Positions 53,445 to 63,921 of a stretch of 64,000 nt of DNA are shown here, piece after piece. The stretch lies in contig NW_026089624.1 in assembly GCF_024586455.1 (NCBI RefSeq), positions 10,259,341-10,323,340 of the forward strand. The letters are read 5' to 3'. Position 1 is the stretch's first letter, and each line of letters begins with the position of its first letter. This DNA is from Bactrocera neohumeralis. Its lineage: Eukaryota; Arthropoda; Insecta; Diptera; Tephritidae. Below the pieces are notes generated by a model, which saw only the letters and a program-made list of their open reading frames with translations, ran no database searches and was not told the DNA's origin. The position numbers and the translations under genes are program-made.

Positions 53445-54160
53445 GAAGATTTTATCAAACCTTACCACTGGTGGGGGGAAATGAAAACACCTTCACTGAG
53501 CTGAGAATTATTTCATTCTCCTTATTTTATGTTGCTAATATGCGGGAATATACACCCGTCTTACAATTATTATTTTTATGTTGTCAATATGCGGGAATAT
53601 ACACCCGTATTTTTGTTCTAATTTGCCTGTATTTTGAACAAAGCTTTTTTGTATATTGCCTGTTTTTTAAACACAGGACTTTTTGATTTTGGCCGAGCTC
53701 TTCATCCGGCTCGAAGGACCAAAAAATGTAAAAACTCAAAAAAGATTATTTATTCCTTACCTCTGGTGGGGGGAAATGAAACCGTCTTTCGTCGAGTGAG
53801 AAATATTTCATTCTGATTTTATTGTAAATATTGTACACCTTATATACTATTTTAAGTCTTACTTATCTAGTTAAATATATGTGTATGTACGGCACACCAC
53901 ATGGGGTTGTTTTCAACTATACAATGCAATACATGTGTGTGTGTGTGTGCTGTCATACAAGATCTTGAGATTTTTGATGAAGAATGCGGATACAATAATC
54001 ACCATAAGGGTTGTTTTTCTGTATTGTATTCTTATTACATATTTTTTCTTTTATTTTGCTGCATTGCATGTAAATGCATTATGTATGTATGTATGTATTA
54101 ATATATAAATAGATATTTATATTTAGTATAATTTCGGCTTTGCATATAAATAAGCATGTT
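53445..54160. repeat. LTR-like repeat, copy 1
   Basis: Two modules in series. Module A (53540-53727) has 'ATGCGGGAATATACACCCGT' twice and ends 'GGCTCGAAGGACCAAAAAA'. Module B (53728-54160) starts 'TGTAAAAACTCAAAAAAG', has 'TGGTGGGGGGAAATGAAA', a (TG)n run at 53933-53950 and (TATG)n near 54082, and ends near 'TATTTATATTTAGT'. Both modules recur in the same order at 54860-56090. A partial third copy of B (53463-53530) precedes A. The layout suggests an LTR of some 600 bp, but clean TG/CA ends and a TSD are not established. Confidence 0.5.
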
Positions 54161-54366
54161 CAATGATATTTGAACATATTACCGAGTGAAAGAAATGATT
54201 ATTAGTGGACTGTATATGTTTTTATGATCTTAAGTATTACAAATTTCTTAACTTATCTTATTTAAGAAAATAAACATGTTCAATTTTGAACATTCTGCCG
54301 GACAACAAAAGTGACTTCCAGCCGCAGATTGTAATCGACGTTTGGCTTTTAGTTAGTCCGTTTGCT

Positions 54367-54830
54367 TTAACGCTGCCATGGTATTAGTAACTCCCAAATG
54401 GTTGTTACAACATCTGCTTTTCCAACTGACTCTCCTTTTTGTAATCTCGCTATACAAAGTTTGAGATTTTGGAAATACTCCGACGTTATTTCAAAATAAA
54501 AGTTTTCAACTTCAGGAAAAATTTTTGAAAAATAATTTGTGTGAAAATTGTGCATTTGAAGAAACACAATTTTCAAATGTTTAATATGATCACTTTTTAT
54601 TGTCGTGATTTGGTGGAGATCTTCCATTACTTCTCTGAGGAGTTGAATTTTCCTCTTGAATATGAAGATTCCAAGATCCAAATCAAATGTATGTGACTTG
54701 TATTTATTTGTCATGTTGCTGCTTGTTTTTCTCCAAAGAAACCGTTGGAGGTATTTGATTTGGTCGCCTAGTTGACCTTGCTGTGCCTCGACTCACAGCC
54801 GCTGAATATTTCTTGGATAGCAGTTAGATC
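54367..54830 (-). pseudogene. gag-like ORF fragment between the LTR-like repeats
   Basis: Minus strand from ATG 54712-54714: 'MTNKYKSHTFDLDLGIFIFK', 'QLLREVMEDLHQITTIKSD', 'KIVFLQMHNFHTNYFSKIFP', 'LCIARLQKGESVGKADVV' to a stop near 54367, about 115 codons and helical in character. The upstream part (54830-54715) reads non-coding leader. Its position between two copies of an LTR-like repeat suggests a retroviral-like gag N terminus, but the sequence itself is not one I recognise. Confidence 0.4.
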
Positions 54831-54859
54831 ACTGCGTTTAGTCTCTGCTAAAACGGCTT

Positions 54860-56090
54860 ATGCGATCGGTTTTAATGCGGGAATATACACCCGTCTTACA
54901 TATATTTTTATTTAATCAATATGCGGGAATATACACCCGTCTTACAATTTTATTTTGCCTGTATTTGTATTAATAACAGGGTTTTTTTAAATTTGGCTGA
55001 GCTCTTTTTTTTTTTGTTTAAGGCTCGAAGGACCCAAAAATGTCGAATCAAGGTGCGTAAAAATATGCTTTACATATTTCTGTTAATTAACCGTTTTGAT
55101 ATTACTGGAGTTGTCAGAGAGTTGTCGTATAGCCATCGCGACAGTGTATTTGGAGCAATTTCACAATCTTATATTAAGGTGTAGAATCGATTTTTTTGTA
55201 CATACACATTAAGCAATCGATATCAAGATGCGTAAAAATATGAACTTTACATATTTATGCTAACTCGCCGTTTTGATGTTATTGGAGTTGTCATAGAGTT
55301 GTCGTATAGCCATAGCGACAGTGTATTTGGAGCAATTTCCAATCTTAAGTTAAGGCGTAGAATCGATTTTTTAGTACATACACATTATGCAATCGATAAC
55401 AGGTTGTGTAAAAATATGAACTTTACATATTTATGCTATTTAGCCGTTTTGATGTTATTGGAGTTGTCATAGAGTTGTCGTATAGCCATAACGACAGTGT
55501 TTTTGGAGCAATTCCACAATCTTAAGTTAAGGTGTAGTATCGATTTTTTGATACATAAACATTAAGCAATCTTTATCAAGTTGCGTAAAAATATGAACTT
55601 TACATATTTATGCTAACTAGCCGTTTTGATGTTATTGGAGTTATCATAGAGTTGTCGTATAGGCTGTAAAAACTCAAAAAAGATTATTTATTCCTTACCT
55701 CTGGTGGGGGGAAATGAAAAGACTTTCATTGAGTGAGAAATATTTCATTCTAATTTTATTTGGTATTTTTCTTTGTTTATATACTTATTTTTAAAACTAT
55801 CTTATCTAATATAATATATGTATGTGTATGTATGTTACAGCACACCACATGGGGTTTTTTTCAACCATACAATGCCATACATGTGTGCGTGTGTGGTCAT
55901 ACAATTTATGTTGTATGGTTTGGGCTGTTTTCAAGTGCACAAGTGCATTTGTAATCAATTGCCCAAACCTAAGTAAATATGTTTATATAACATATCTTGA
56001 GTACATGCGTATTACATTTAAATGCATACGTATGTATGTATGTATGTATATTAATATATAAATAGATATTTATATTTAGTAAAATTTCGG
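54860..56090. repeat. LTR-like repeat, copy 2, with a satellite between its modules
   Basis: Module A at 54860-55045 and module B at 55665-56090 match copy 1 closely, but in copy 1 they are adjacent, whereas here 55051-55664 is a tandem satellite. Module B runs into the assembly gap at 56091, so the outer end is missing. (TATG)n lies at about 56030-56048. Confidence 0.5.
55051..55664. repeat. tandem satellite, about 176-bp unit, 3.5 copies
   Basis: Units start at 55051, 55226, 55401 and 55579 with 'A(A/G)GT(G/T)GCGTAAAAATATG'-like sequence and contain 'CGTTTTGATGTTATTGGAG', 'GTTGTCGTATAGCCAT' and 'CGACAGTGTATTTGGAGCA'. Units differ by scattered substitutions (about 90 percent alike by eye). 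The last unit stops at 'GTCGTATAG' and is joined directly to module B. Confidence 0.92.
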
Positions 56091-56190
56091 NNNNNNNNNN
56101 NNNNNNNNNNNNNNNNNNNNNNNNNNNNNNNNNNNNNNNNNNNNNNNNNNNNNNNNNNNNNNNNNNNNNNNNNNNNNNNNNNNNNNNNNN
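56091..56190. other. assembly gap, 100 N
   Basis: Exactly 100 undetermined bases, the usual placeholder for a gap of unknown size. It falls at the end of LTR-like copy 2, a place where repeats would be expected to break an assembly. Features on its two sides should not be assumed to be contiguous. Confidence 1.
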
Positions 56191-56194
56191 TTTT

Positions 56195-56447
56195 CCAAAT
56201 TCCAATCAACTTATCTTGTACTTGAATAGTGAATGATTTATGGGAAAACTTTTTTGTTCTGTTTTAGCACGTTCGCTTAAGTAAAAATATTATCTGAAGA
56301 CATCCAGATGGGTTGGTAAATTAAGATCAGTCAAATCAGTAGACACACCAAAAACAGTAACATCATGCTTGGGTATATGACTCATTGGGTTTTCGATAGT
56401 TGTTAATGTAGTTGCTTCATCTTGCGGTGTAGAGGATGGTGGATTCA
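56195..56447 (-). pseudogene. N-terminal fragment of an unidentified transposon-like protein
   Basis: Minus strand from ATG 56445-56447: a Ser/Thr-rich start, 'HIPKHDVTVFGVSTDLTDL', 'NLPTHLDVFR', a stop at about 56291, then 'YFYLSERAKTEQKSFP' in the same frame. The wording 'LPTH.DV.R.YFYLSE.AKT' recurs, from memory, at the N terminus of uncharacterised insect transposon proteins. It is cut off by the assembly gap. It might belong with the protein type at 23.1-23.7 kb, which is speculative. Confidence 0.4.
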
Positions 56448-56889
56448 TTGTAAGCTTTTTGATTTGGAATGGTCACATCACTCATTATTTTTGTTGAAAT
56501 ACCATAGTGGTTATTGCTTTAGTTCTCCTCACTTTCAGAGGTAATAAGAATGAAATGGTAATTTCAATTCTATTTCAAAATTTGCCCCTACCCAAAAGTT
56601 CGACCCAAATTGGGGGACATCAGAATTCGTTTCAGAGGTATGGTTCCTTCGGCAAAGTTTCTTATTTTGATCCCTAGAATATAATTTTCATAGAGCAATG
56701 GGCGATTTTTTTGCCTCCCCACAAATCGACCCGGCCTAATGTATATGCTATTTCATGAAACTCACAAATATATAAAAAACACCGAAAAATAAGGATTATA
56801 GAAAAGAGGCGATAGTTCAATATCAAGAAATAAAGAATTTTTAAAGCGAACAAAATAATTTTACAATTTTCAAAATGGCAGTGAATAAT
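56448..56889. other. no gene seen
   Basis: AT-rich, with short frames only on both strands. It may include the LTR or leader of the gypsy element that follows, but no paired LTR is present in the window. Confidence 0.4.
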
Positions 56890-58500
56890 TTTACTGTAGC
56901 CGATACAGCTACACACACCGCAAATTTAATAACTGAGCTCAGTTGAGTAACAGTTGAGTAAAAGAATTAAAACTCTAACAAATGCGGCACATGTAGCTGA
57001 GTATGAAACTCAAGGAATTAATGATTCCATAACATGTGACGAAAATTTAGACATAATAAAGTCTTTGCCAGAATTCTCCGGTAAATCTTATGTCAGCTGG
57101 AGGGAAGCTGCACAAAATTCGATGAGCCTATATACATATTGAAGGTAGTAGAAGGTATTTTGGAGCACTGGCTATCCCCCGAAATAAGATTGTAGGTAAT
57201 GCCAATGATATGTTAACTAATCATGGCACAGTTTTGAAGTTGGAAGCAATATTTGCAAGGTTAGATTTTGCTAACGCCGACAGACGACCAATTCACGTAA
57301 TTGATCAAGAGATGAGTGTTATGATATTTCAGATTTCAATTCAGATATTACAAAACAATTAAATATCAAGAATCGAGAAACCCCGTTAAGAACTTTTATA
57401 ACTGGTTTAAATTACCCCCTAAACCAAATGCCATTTACATTAACACCTACCGATTTGCCAAATGCTCTTGCTAAAGCACAAGAACGTCATTCAAATCAAA
57501 TACGATCACAGTTTGCTTTGCAATTTACTAAAAACAACCACGAAATTGGTTCACGAAACCATCCTCAAGTTAACCGAAGGTATCCGAATTTTCAGAATAA
57601 CTTAAGGTACCCTCAAACGGATAATAATTCATACCAAATGTATTCCAATCACCCAGAACCCATGGAGTGGGTTAATCAATCAATCCAATTAATAAATAAA
57701 CACAGTCCTGTGCAAAGAAACCAACCACATGTTAGGAGTAACGGGTATAATTGGCAGACCAATTATCCACCAACAAATATGCCAAAAAGGTCAATTGAAA
57801 GTGCACAAATAAGCACACAACCTCAAACAAACATTGAAAGAATCAATGATATTGGTGAGAACCATTTTTTAAAGGTAAACTCCGATTTGCCGTATGTTAT
57901 TAAAACCGATACAAAAACTAGGCGAAACTTTAGAATTGTCATAGATACGGGAGCAACCAGCTCATATATTCGGTCTGGAATTTATAATAATAAAAACATT
58001 TTAGTAATTAAGAAGAGGGTAAGAACCATTCATGGTTCGACCATAATAAAACATTTTCACAATATCAATCTGTTTGGTTTACACGAAAAAAGAGACACTA
58101 ATATTTTAAAAATAAATAATTTCAATATTACCGATGAAAATAATTTCGAAGAATTTGAAGAAAAATATAAAAACAAAGGTAATTGAAGTTAAAAATATTA
58201 ACATCCCACTGCTTAGAGAGGATGTTGTCAAAATAATAAATAAGGCTCATCAAAACGTGAACATGGATTTACATTTTCGAACAGATATTAAAGCAGAAAT
58301 TAGAACTACGGATGGCAAGCCTATATGGTCCAAACAATATCCTCATTCTATATCTGCAAATAATTTTGTTAATAAGGAAATCGAAAGTTTACTCGTAAAA
58401 GGGATTATACGACATAGTAAAAGCCCTCTCGTTTGGGTCGTTCCAAAAAAAGGCAGGGTCGGCTTTAGCATACCATCCCACGATTTCAGGGTTAAATGTG
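56890..58500 (+). pseudogene. Ty3/gypsy gag-protease-RT fragment
   Basis: Gag: 'MAVNNFTVADTATHTAN' (56876), 'ENLDIIKSLPEFSGKSYVSW' (57042), then frame changes through 'LEAIFARLDFANADRRP' and 'NRETPLRTFITGLNYPLN' into the open frame 57428-58186, with a Pro/Asn/Gln-rich basic tail resembling the relic at 170-660. Protease: 'FRIVIDTGATSSYIRSGIY' (aspartic protease DTGA box, about 57940). After a -1-type frame change at about 58150, RT begins: 'FRTDIKAEIRTTDGKPIWSK', 'EIESLLVKGIIRHSKSPLVW', 'VVPKKG', ending abruptly at about 58455. RT core, RNase H and integrase are missing. The lineage resembles the 17.6/297/gypsy group. Confidence 0.85.
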
Positions 58501-58884
58501 GTATGGTTGGATAGAGCTGATGCTCCTGATTAAATAAATTTATTGCCGCCGCAAACTTATAGTTTTCGAGATATTTGCATTTAAAATTGAAAATTTTGCA
58601 AATTTTATCTTACAATTTCTCGATTTCTCTTAATTATTTATTTCATATTATGCACTTTTTATGCACTTACACTTCACTACATTGTTTCTACATATTTATT
58701 TTTTAGTAATTATGTATTTAGGTATTTGCTTAAAGTAAGCATTTAATATTTTACACAAATTTCATTCCTTCAACAATAACAAAAGTATTCCGTGTTGACA
58801 GATAGTAAGTGTTGCCATAATTACACATTTATCAAACGAATAAAAAATAGGTTTATATCCCAAATACATAAATTATTGCCGCAA
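58501..58884. other. no gene seen; boundary of unknown element
   Basis: AT-rich sequence directly after the broken RT; 'TTATTGCCGCCGCAAAC' (58541) and 'AATTATTGCCGCAAAATGC' (58871) share a 'TTATTGCCGC' word just before the minisatellite. No open frame or terminal repeat is recognised. Confidence 0.4.
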
Positions 58885-59175
58885 AATGCAAAAAGGAGCT
58901 TTACTCAAAAAAAAACCTGACACTCCCCGGTGTTGGATCGGCCAGGGTTATTTTTTTTTGAAGCGCGGCCGAAGGCCGCCAACGCAAAAAGGAGCTTTAT
59001 TCGAAAAAAACTTGACACACCCCAGTGTTGGATCGGCCAGGGTTATTTTTTTTAAGCGCGGCCGAAGGCCGCCAATGCAGAAAGAAGTGGGACGCGAATG
59101 GACTAATGTTTATCCTGGTGTTGGATCGGCCAGGGTTTTTTTAAGCGTGGCCGAAGGCTGCCAATGCACAAAGGT
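58885..59175. repeat. GC-hairpin minisatellite, three units of 96, 93 and 89 bp
   Basis: Units start at 58885, 58981 and 59074 with AA(T/C)GCA(A/G)AAAG, contain 'GTGTTGGATCGGCCAGGGTT', a T-run, and the palindrome GCGGCCGAAGGCCGC (58965-58979 and about 59057-59071; weaker at 59147-59161). A fourth start at 59163 is cut short. One reading frame is open through all three units because each differs by multiples that preserve frame or by compensating indels; I do not regard it as coding. Confidence 0.93.
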
Positions 59176-59333
59176 AATCTAAAAGTTATGTTAAATAGGG
59201 TATATCATCCTCTTTAAACTACATTTTCTATAACGGATATTGTTAAAACTAAACAAAGTACCTTTCTTTTTGTTGTCCGTTTTGTCATTATCTTCACATT
59301 TATCAATTCCGCGTTTCGCCTTTTTAAACTACA

Positions 59334-61317
59334 TCTTCTATATATATAAAATTAAGTGGCAAAACTTCCTGTTCGCATACTCCTCCTAGACGGCTTGCCC
59401 GATTTCAAGAAATTTTCAGGGGTGATTGGGGTCTGTTTGGAGGGTGCACATAAGAAATTTAAGGTGTGTATCATTGCACGTTTTGCAAAAAACAAAAAAA
59501 AATAATAATACATCCCGCCTATACAAATTCTCATGAAATTGTTATTGTTTCGTAAGTGCTTCCATGCGGTTTGCAAATACACTGTTGGTGGGTCTTATTG
59601 CATATGCGTGTGTGGGTAAAATACATAGTTTAAGATGTAGTTTTAGGTTAATTTTTCAATTTTTATTTATGTACTTCAAATATGCATACTCTAGCACGAC
59701 CACAGGGGAAAACACTAATTACCTTTTTCGAGTTGTGTGAAAACGATGAATTTGCAAGAACATTGCTATATTCCGAAATACCACAATATTTGACTTGGAA
59801 TGCATCATCGAAAACATTTCTACGACGAAAGCAAGGGGAGCGTGTTGACGGTTATCCAAATGTCCGTAAACCCGATGCCATAAGACGCATTTACACCATC
59901 CATCCGAACAACGCCGAATGTTTCTATTTGCGTCTGCTATTAGTCAACGTGCGCGGACCAAGATCATTTGATGATTTGAAACGGTCAGTTGTGTGCGACT
60001 TATCGTGAAGCATGTCCGCGATTGCATTTGTTAGAAGATGATATGCATTGGGACACCGCACTTCATGACGCATCACTCACATCTCATCCAAAACAATACA
60101 AAAATACGCGTACTATTCGCCATAATAATATCTACATGCCTTCCGTCAAATCCGCAAGAACTGCGGAATAAGTACAAAGATTGCATGACCGAGGACTTAT
60201 TAATTTTGGCGCGTAATCGAGCATCGGACGCAGACTTGCTATATACATTACAAATGTATAATGATGCTTTGATATTGGTTGAAGATCTCTGCTTTACAAT
60301 TGCGAATAAGTCATTAGCGCAACTTGGCATAACTGCGCTCAATCGTTCAGCTTTGATTGCTATGCTTTCAGATTGATATGCTTGACCATGAGCTTCAATG
60401 TGAACAACAATACGATTGCAATGAATTGCGTGCTTTCATACAAGCTAACATTACCAAATTGAATATTCAGCAGAAAAATGCTTATGATAAGATTATACGA
60501 GCGGTTGACAATAACGCCGGTGGATTCTACTGGTGGTACAGGGAAAACGTTTCTGATCTCTTTGATTCTTGCCACTATACGGTCACAGCAGAAAATTGCG
60601 CTGGCAATTGCTTCGTCAGGCATCGCTGCTACTCTACTTGATGGCGGCCGAACAGCACATTCTGCGTTGAAATTACCGTTCAACATCCAAGTCGTTGAAA
60701 CACCAACGTGCAACATATCGAGGAATTCAACAATGGCAAAAGTTTTGCGAGGAGCTGGAATAGTTCTATGGGATGAGTGCCCAATGGCTAACAAAAAGTC
60801 ATTAGAAGCATTCAATAGAACAATGCAAGATTTACGCCAAAAGCAACAACTTTTTGGCGGAGCATTAGTCTTATTATCCGGCGATTTTCGGCAACTTTGT
60901 CAGTCATTCCTCGATCAGCTCCTGCCGACGAAATAAACGCATGTTTAAAATCGTCAGTTTTGTGGAGACATGTTCAAAGGCTGACTCTTACCATCAACAT
61001 GCGAGTCCAATTGCAAAATGATCGATCCGCAGCGGCGTTTTCGAAGCAGTTGTTGGAGATTGGCGAAGGCAAAATAGAATCGATGATACCGGTTTGATCA
61101 CATTGTCGAACAACTTTTATACACTTTTACAATCGAAAGAAGAATTGATTGAAAGTGTATTTCCGAATATTGTTCAACACTATCAACGCCACGATTATTT
61201 AATTGAACGCGCAATATTGGCACCGAAAAATGTACACGTCAACGAAATCAATTTTGCCATTCAAGAAAAACTGCCAGGAGAAGCTACAACATATACATCG
61301 ATAGTTACACATATACC
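59334..61317 (+). mobile_element. Helitron B: 5' end present, 3' end removed by an RTE
   Basis: Starts TCTTCTATATATATAAAAT (59334), the TC-start and AT-rich lead typical of Helitron 5' ends, followed by 'CTAGACGGCTTGCCCGATTT'. Only the last third of Rep and most of the helicase are encoded, so the middle is deleted (leader joined to Rep at about 59680). The reading runs to 61317, where RTE copy F begins; there is no CTAG 3' end. It is a different copy and probably a different family from Helitron A (protein similarity moderate). Confidence 0.85.
59682..61317 (+). pseudogene. Helitron RepHel C-terminal half, frameshifted
   Basis: 'KTLITFFELCENDEFARTLL', 'YSEIPQYLTWNASSKTFLRR' and 'NAECFYLRLLLVNVRGPRSF' (59682-59990), then by frame changes 'YREACPRLHLLEDDMHW' (59997), 'RNRASDADLLYTLQMYND' (60225), 'NITKLNIQQKNAYDKII' (60452), Walker A 'STGGTGKTFLISLIL' (about 60530), Walker B 'IVLWDECPMANKKSLEAFN' (60764), 'VLLSGDFRQ', 'VIPRSAPADEINACLKSSV' and 'DYLIERAILAPKNVHVNEIN' to 61317. 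The Walker motifs are intact; the HUH and tyrosine motifs are absent. At least five frame changes. Confidence 0.88.
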
Positions 61318-62867
61318 AGAGCATAGTTAAATTATGGAGGGAACACTTCTCCAGCCTGCTGAATGGCAGTGAACGCACAACACCAGGAGAAGGAGAACCC
61401 GATTCCCCAATCGATGACAATGGAGCAGACGTTCCATTACCCGACCATGAAGAAGTTCGAATAGCAATTGCCCGCCTGAAGAACAACAAAGCGGCAGGGG
61501 CCGACGGACTACCGGCCGAGCTATTCAAACACGGCGGCGAAGAACTAATAGGGAGCATGCATCAGCTTCTTTGTAAAATATGGTCGGACGAAAGCATGTC
61601 CAACAATTGGAATTTAAGTGTGCTATGCCCAATCCATAAAAAAGGAGACCCCACAATCTGCGCCAACTACCGTGGGATTAGACTCCTCATCATCGCATAT
61701 AAGGTTCTATCGAGCGTATTGTGTGAAAGATTAAAGCCCACCGTCAACAAACTGATTGGACCTTATCAGTGTGGCTTCAGACCTGGAAAATCAACAACCG
61801 ACCAGATATTCACCATGCGCCAAATCTTGGAAAAGACCCGTGAAAGGAGAATCGACACACACCACCTCTTCGTCGATTTCAAAGCTGCTTTCGACAGCAC
61901 TAAAAGGAGCCTTTATGCCGCGATGTCTGAATTTGGTATCCCCGCAAAACTAATACGGCTGTGTAAACTGACGTTGAACAACACGAAAAGCTCCGTCAGG
62001 ATCGGGAAGGACCTCTCCGAGCCGTTCGATACCAAACGAGGTTTCAGACAAGGTGATTCCCTATCGTCCGACTTCTTCAACCTGCTCCTGGAGAAAATAG
62101 TTCGAGCTGCAGAGCTAAACAGAGAAGGTACCATCTTCTATAAGAGTGTACAGCTGCTGGCGTATGCCGACGATATTGATATCATCGGCCTCAACACCCG
62201 CGCCGTTAGTTCTGCTTTCTCTAGGCTGGACAAGGAAGCACAGAAAATGGGTCTGGTAGTGAACGAGGGCAAAACGAAATATCTCCTGTCATCAAACAAA
62301 CAGTCGTCGCACTCGCGGCTTGGCTCTCACGTCACTGTTGACAGTCATAACTTTGAAGTCGTAGATAATTTCGTCTATTTAGGAACCAGCATTAACACCA
62401 CTAATAATTCCCGTCTGCTATATGGTGCAGAGGCTTGGGCGATGACAGCAACCGATGAGTCGACGTTACGAGTTTTCGAGAGAAAAATTCTGCGAAAGAT
62501 TTATGGTCCTTTGCGCATTGGCCACGGCGAATATCGCATCCGATGGAACGATGAGCTGTACGAGATATATGACGACATTGACATAGTTCAGCGAATTAAA
62601 AGACAGCGGCTACGCTGGCTAGGTCATGTTGTTCGAATGGATGAAAACACTCCAGCTCTGAAAGTATTCGACGCAGTACCCGCCGGGGAAGCAGAGGAAG
62701 AGGAAGACCTCCACTCCGTTGGAAGGACCAAGTGGAGAAGGACCTGGCTTCGCTTGGAATATCCAATTGGCGCCACGCAGCGAAAAAAAGAAACGACTGG
62801 CGCGCTGTTGTTAACTCGGCTATAATCGCGTAAGCGGTGTCTACGCCAATTAAAAAGAAGAAGAAGT
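61318..62867 (+). mobile_element. RTE copy F, 5'-truncated, best preserved RT
   Basis: Begins in the pre-RT linker at about 61318 and ends with an A/G-rich tail 'TTAAAAAGAAGAAGAAG' at about 62850-62867. No TSD is evident: the left neighbour is Helitron B coding sequence and the right neighbour is the Merlin-type gene, so this copy may mark a junction formed during insertion or a later deletion. Its RT is the least damaged of the family here. Confidence 0.85.
61325..62834 (+). pseudogene. RTE ORF2 reverse transcriptase with C-terminal deletion and frameshift
   Basis: Open without a stop for over 420 codons: 'LKNNKAAGADGLPAELFKHG' (61475), 'SMHQLLCKIWSDESM', 'CPIHKKGDPTICANYRGIRL', 'YQCGFRPGKSTTDQIFTMRQ', motif A 'FVDFKAAFDS' (61870), motif B 'TKRGFRQGDSLSSDFFNLLL' (62034), motif C 'LLAYADDIDIIG' (62155), 'VVNEGKTKYLLSSN'. 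About 40 residues are deleted after 'DNFVYLGTSINTTNN' (62407). The reading continues 'LLYGAEAWAMTATDESTLRV' and shifts frame at 'PAGEAEEEEDL' (62680). All three catalytic RT motifs are intact; the endonuclease is missing because of 5' truncation. Confidence 0.9.
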
Positions 62868-62936
62868 GTCGGAGCGTCAAAAAGCCGTGGTATCGTTAAG
62901 CGAACCAATGTGCTTAAAGCGTCCGAAGTAAAGTCA

Positions 62937-63921
62937 ATGTGGAATATTGGAAAAATAATCCAAACATTTGACTCTAAAGAGAAGTGTATTTCCTTTGCCA
63001 AGGAACAAGAATTGATTCTAAAAGGTAAAATTTGCCGGACGCATAAAGTGCCAATGACGCTCTCGTTATATAAAAGTAGCACTGTTGGGGTGTTTCGATG
63101 CCGGAAAGGGGTTTGTCGGAACAGAACTGCGTTAGCAAGGTCGAGCGATACTTGGTTCGACAATTTGAAAATCCCACTTCCGCAGGTATTTTATCTAATG
63201 TATGCATGTGTATCTCATTGGTCGCATGCGGAAGTGAGGAAAAACAGTTTTATCAGGGAACCAGTTATATCTAGCGCTACTATATGTGACTGGTATAATT
63301 ACTGCCGCGAAGCCGTAGTATTATACCAGGTTGACCATCAGGTAGCGGTAGGTAAAATTGGTGGCCCTGGTAAAACTGTTGAAATAGATGAAAGTAAATT
63401 TAAGAAGAGAAAATACAACAAAGGTAATAATAAAAATATAATTTTTTTTTATGTTTACTAATATATTTTTTCTTATTTTAGGGCGGAGAGTCGAGGGCCA
63501 CTGGGTTCTTGGAATGGTTGAGCATGGGAGTGACGACCTTAGGCTGGAGGTATGTCCCGGCAATGTCAGGTCTGCTGAGGTGCTCATACCTTTGATAGAG
63601 AAGCACGTAGCAAAAGGCAGTGTTATATGTACTGATTGCTGGAAAGCATATGACTGTCTGGCCAGTCACGGGTATGAGCACCGACGGGTTAATCACAGCG
63701 ACCCCGATAATCCGTTCGTCGCCGAGGACGGGACCCATACTCAACGCATCGAGTCCCAGTGGTGCGTAATTAAACGTTTTTTCATAAAAGACAATTACAA
63801 TAACAGCGAAGATTTTTCTAATTTAATATTTGAATATATTTGGAGAAAAAATATTGCAAATAATCATGATGATCCTTTTGTTAAATTATTAGATGCAATT
63901 AAATACACATATAAGCTTTAA
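62937..63921 (+). CDS. Merlin-type (IS1016/ISXO2-like) transposase, two exons, apparently intact
   Basis: Exon 1 runs from ATG 62937-62939 to 63423 and exon 2 from 63482 to the stop at 63919-63921, joined in frame to give 308 residues. N-terminal part: a Cys/His cluster ('CRTHKVPMTLSLYKSSTV', 'FRCRKGVCRNRTAL'), then 'KIPLPQVFYLMYACVSHWS' and 'ISSATICDWYNYCREAV'. The DDE domain has 'TVEIDESKFKKRKYNKG' (first Asp), 'VICTDCWKAYDCLASHGYE' (second Asp), 'VNHSDPDNPFVAEDGTHTQR' and 'IESQWCVIKRF' (Glu). This is the ISXO2-like fold of Merlin transposases. The frame is open upstream into the RTE tail, so the original start may be lost; M62937 is the first in-frame ATG. It could be a live element or a domesticated gene. 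Confidence 0.82.
63424..63481 (+). other. 58-bp GT-AG intron in the Merlin-type gene
   Basis: Starts GTAATAATA and ends TTCTTATTTTAG. Removing it joins 'KYNKG' to 'RRVEGHWVLG' without loss of frame, exactly where Merlin proteins have a continuous 'G(R)RVEG.WV.G' block. The length is typical of short dipteran introns. Confidence 0.85.

Noticed and set aside
55051..55664. CRISPR-like array
   Set aside because: Units are contiguous tandem repeats of about 176 bp with no unique spacers, in a eukaryotic background.
58886..59182. 98-codon frame through the minisatellite as a repeat protein
   Set aside because: Low-complexity translation of tandem DNA units; no start context and no independent evidence of coding.
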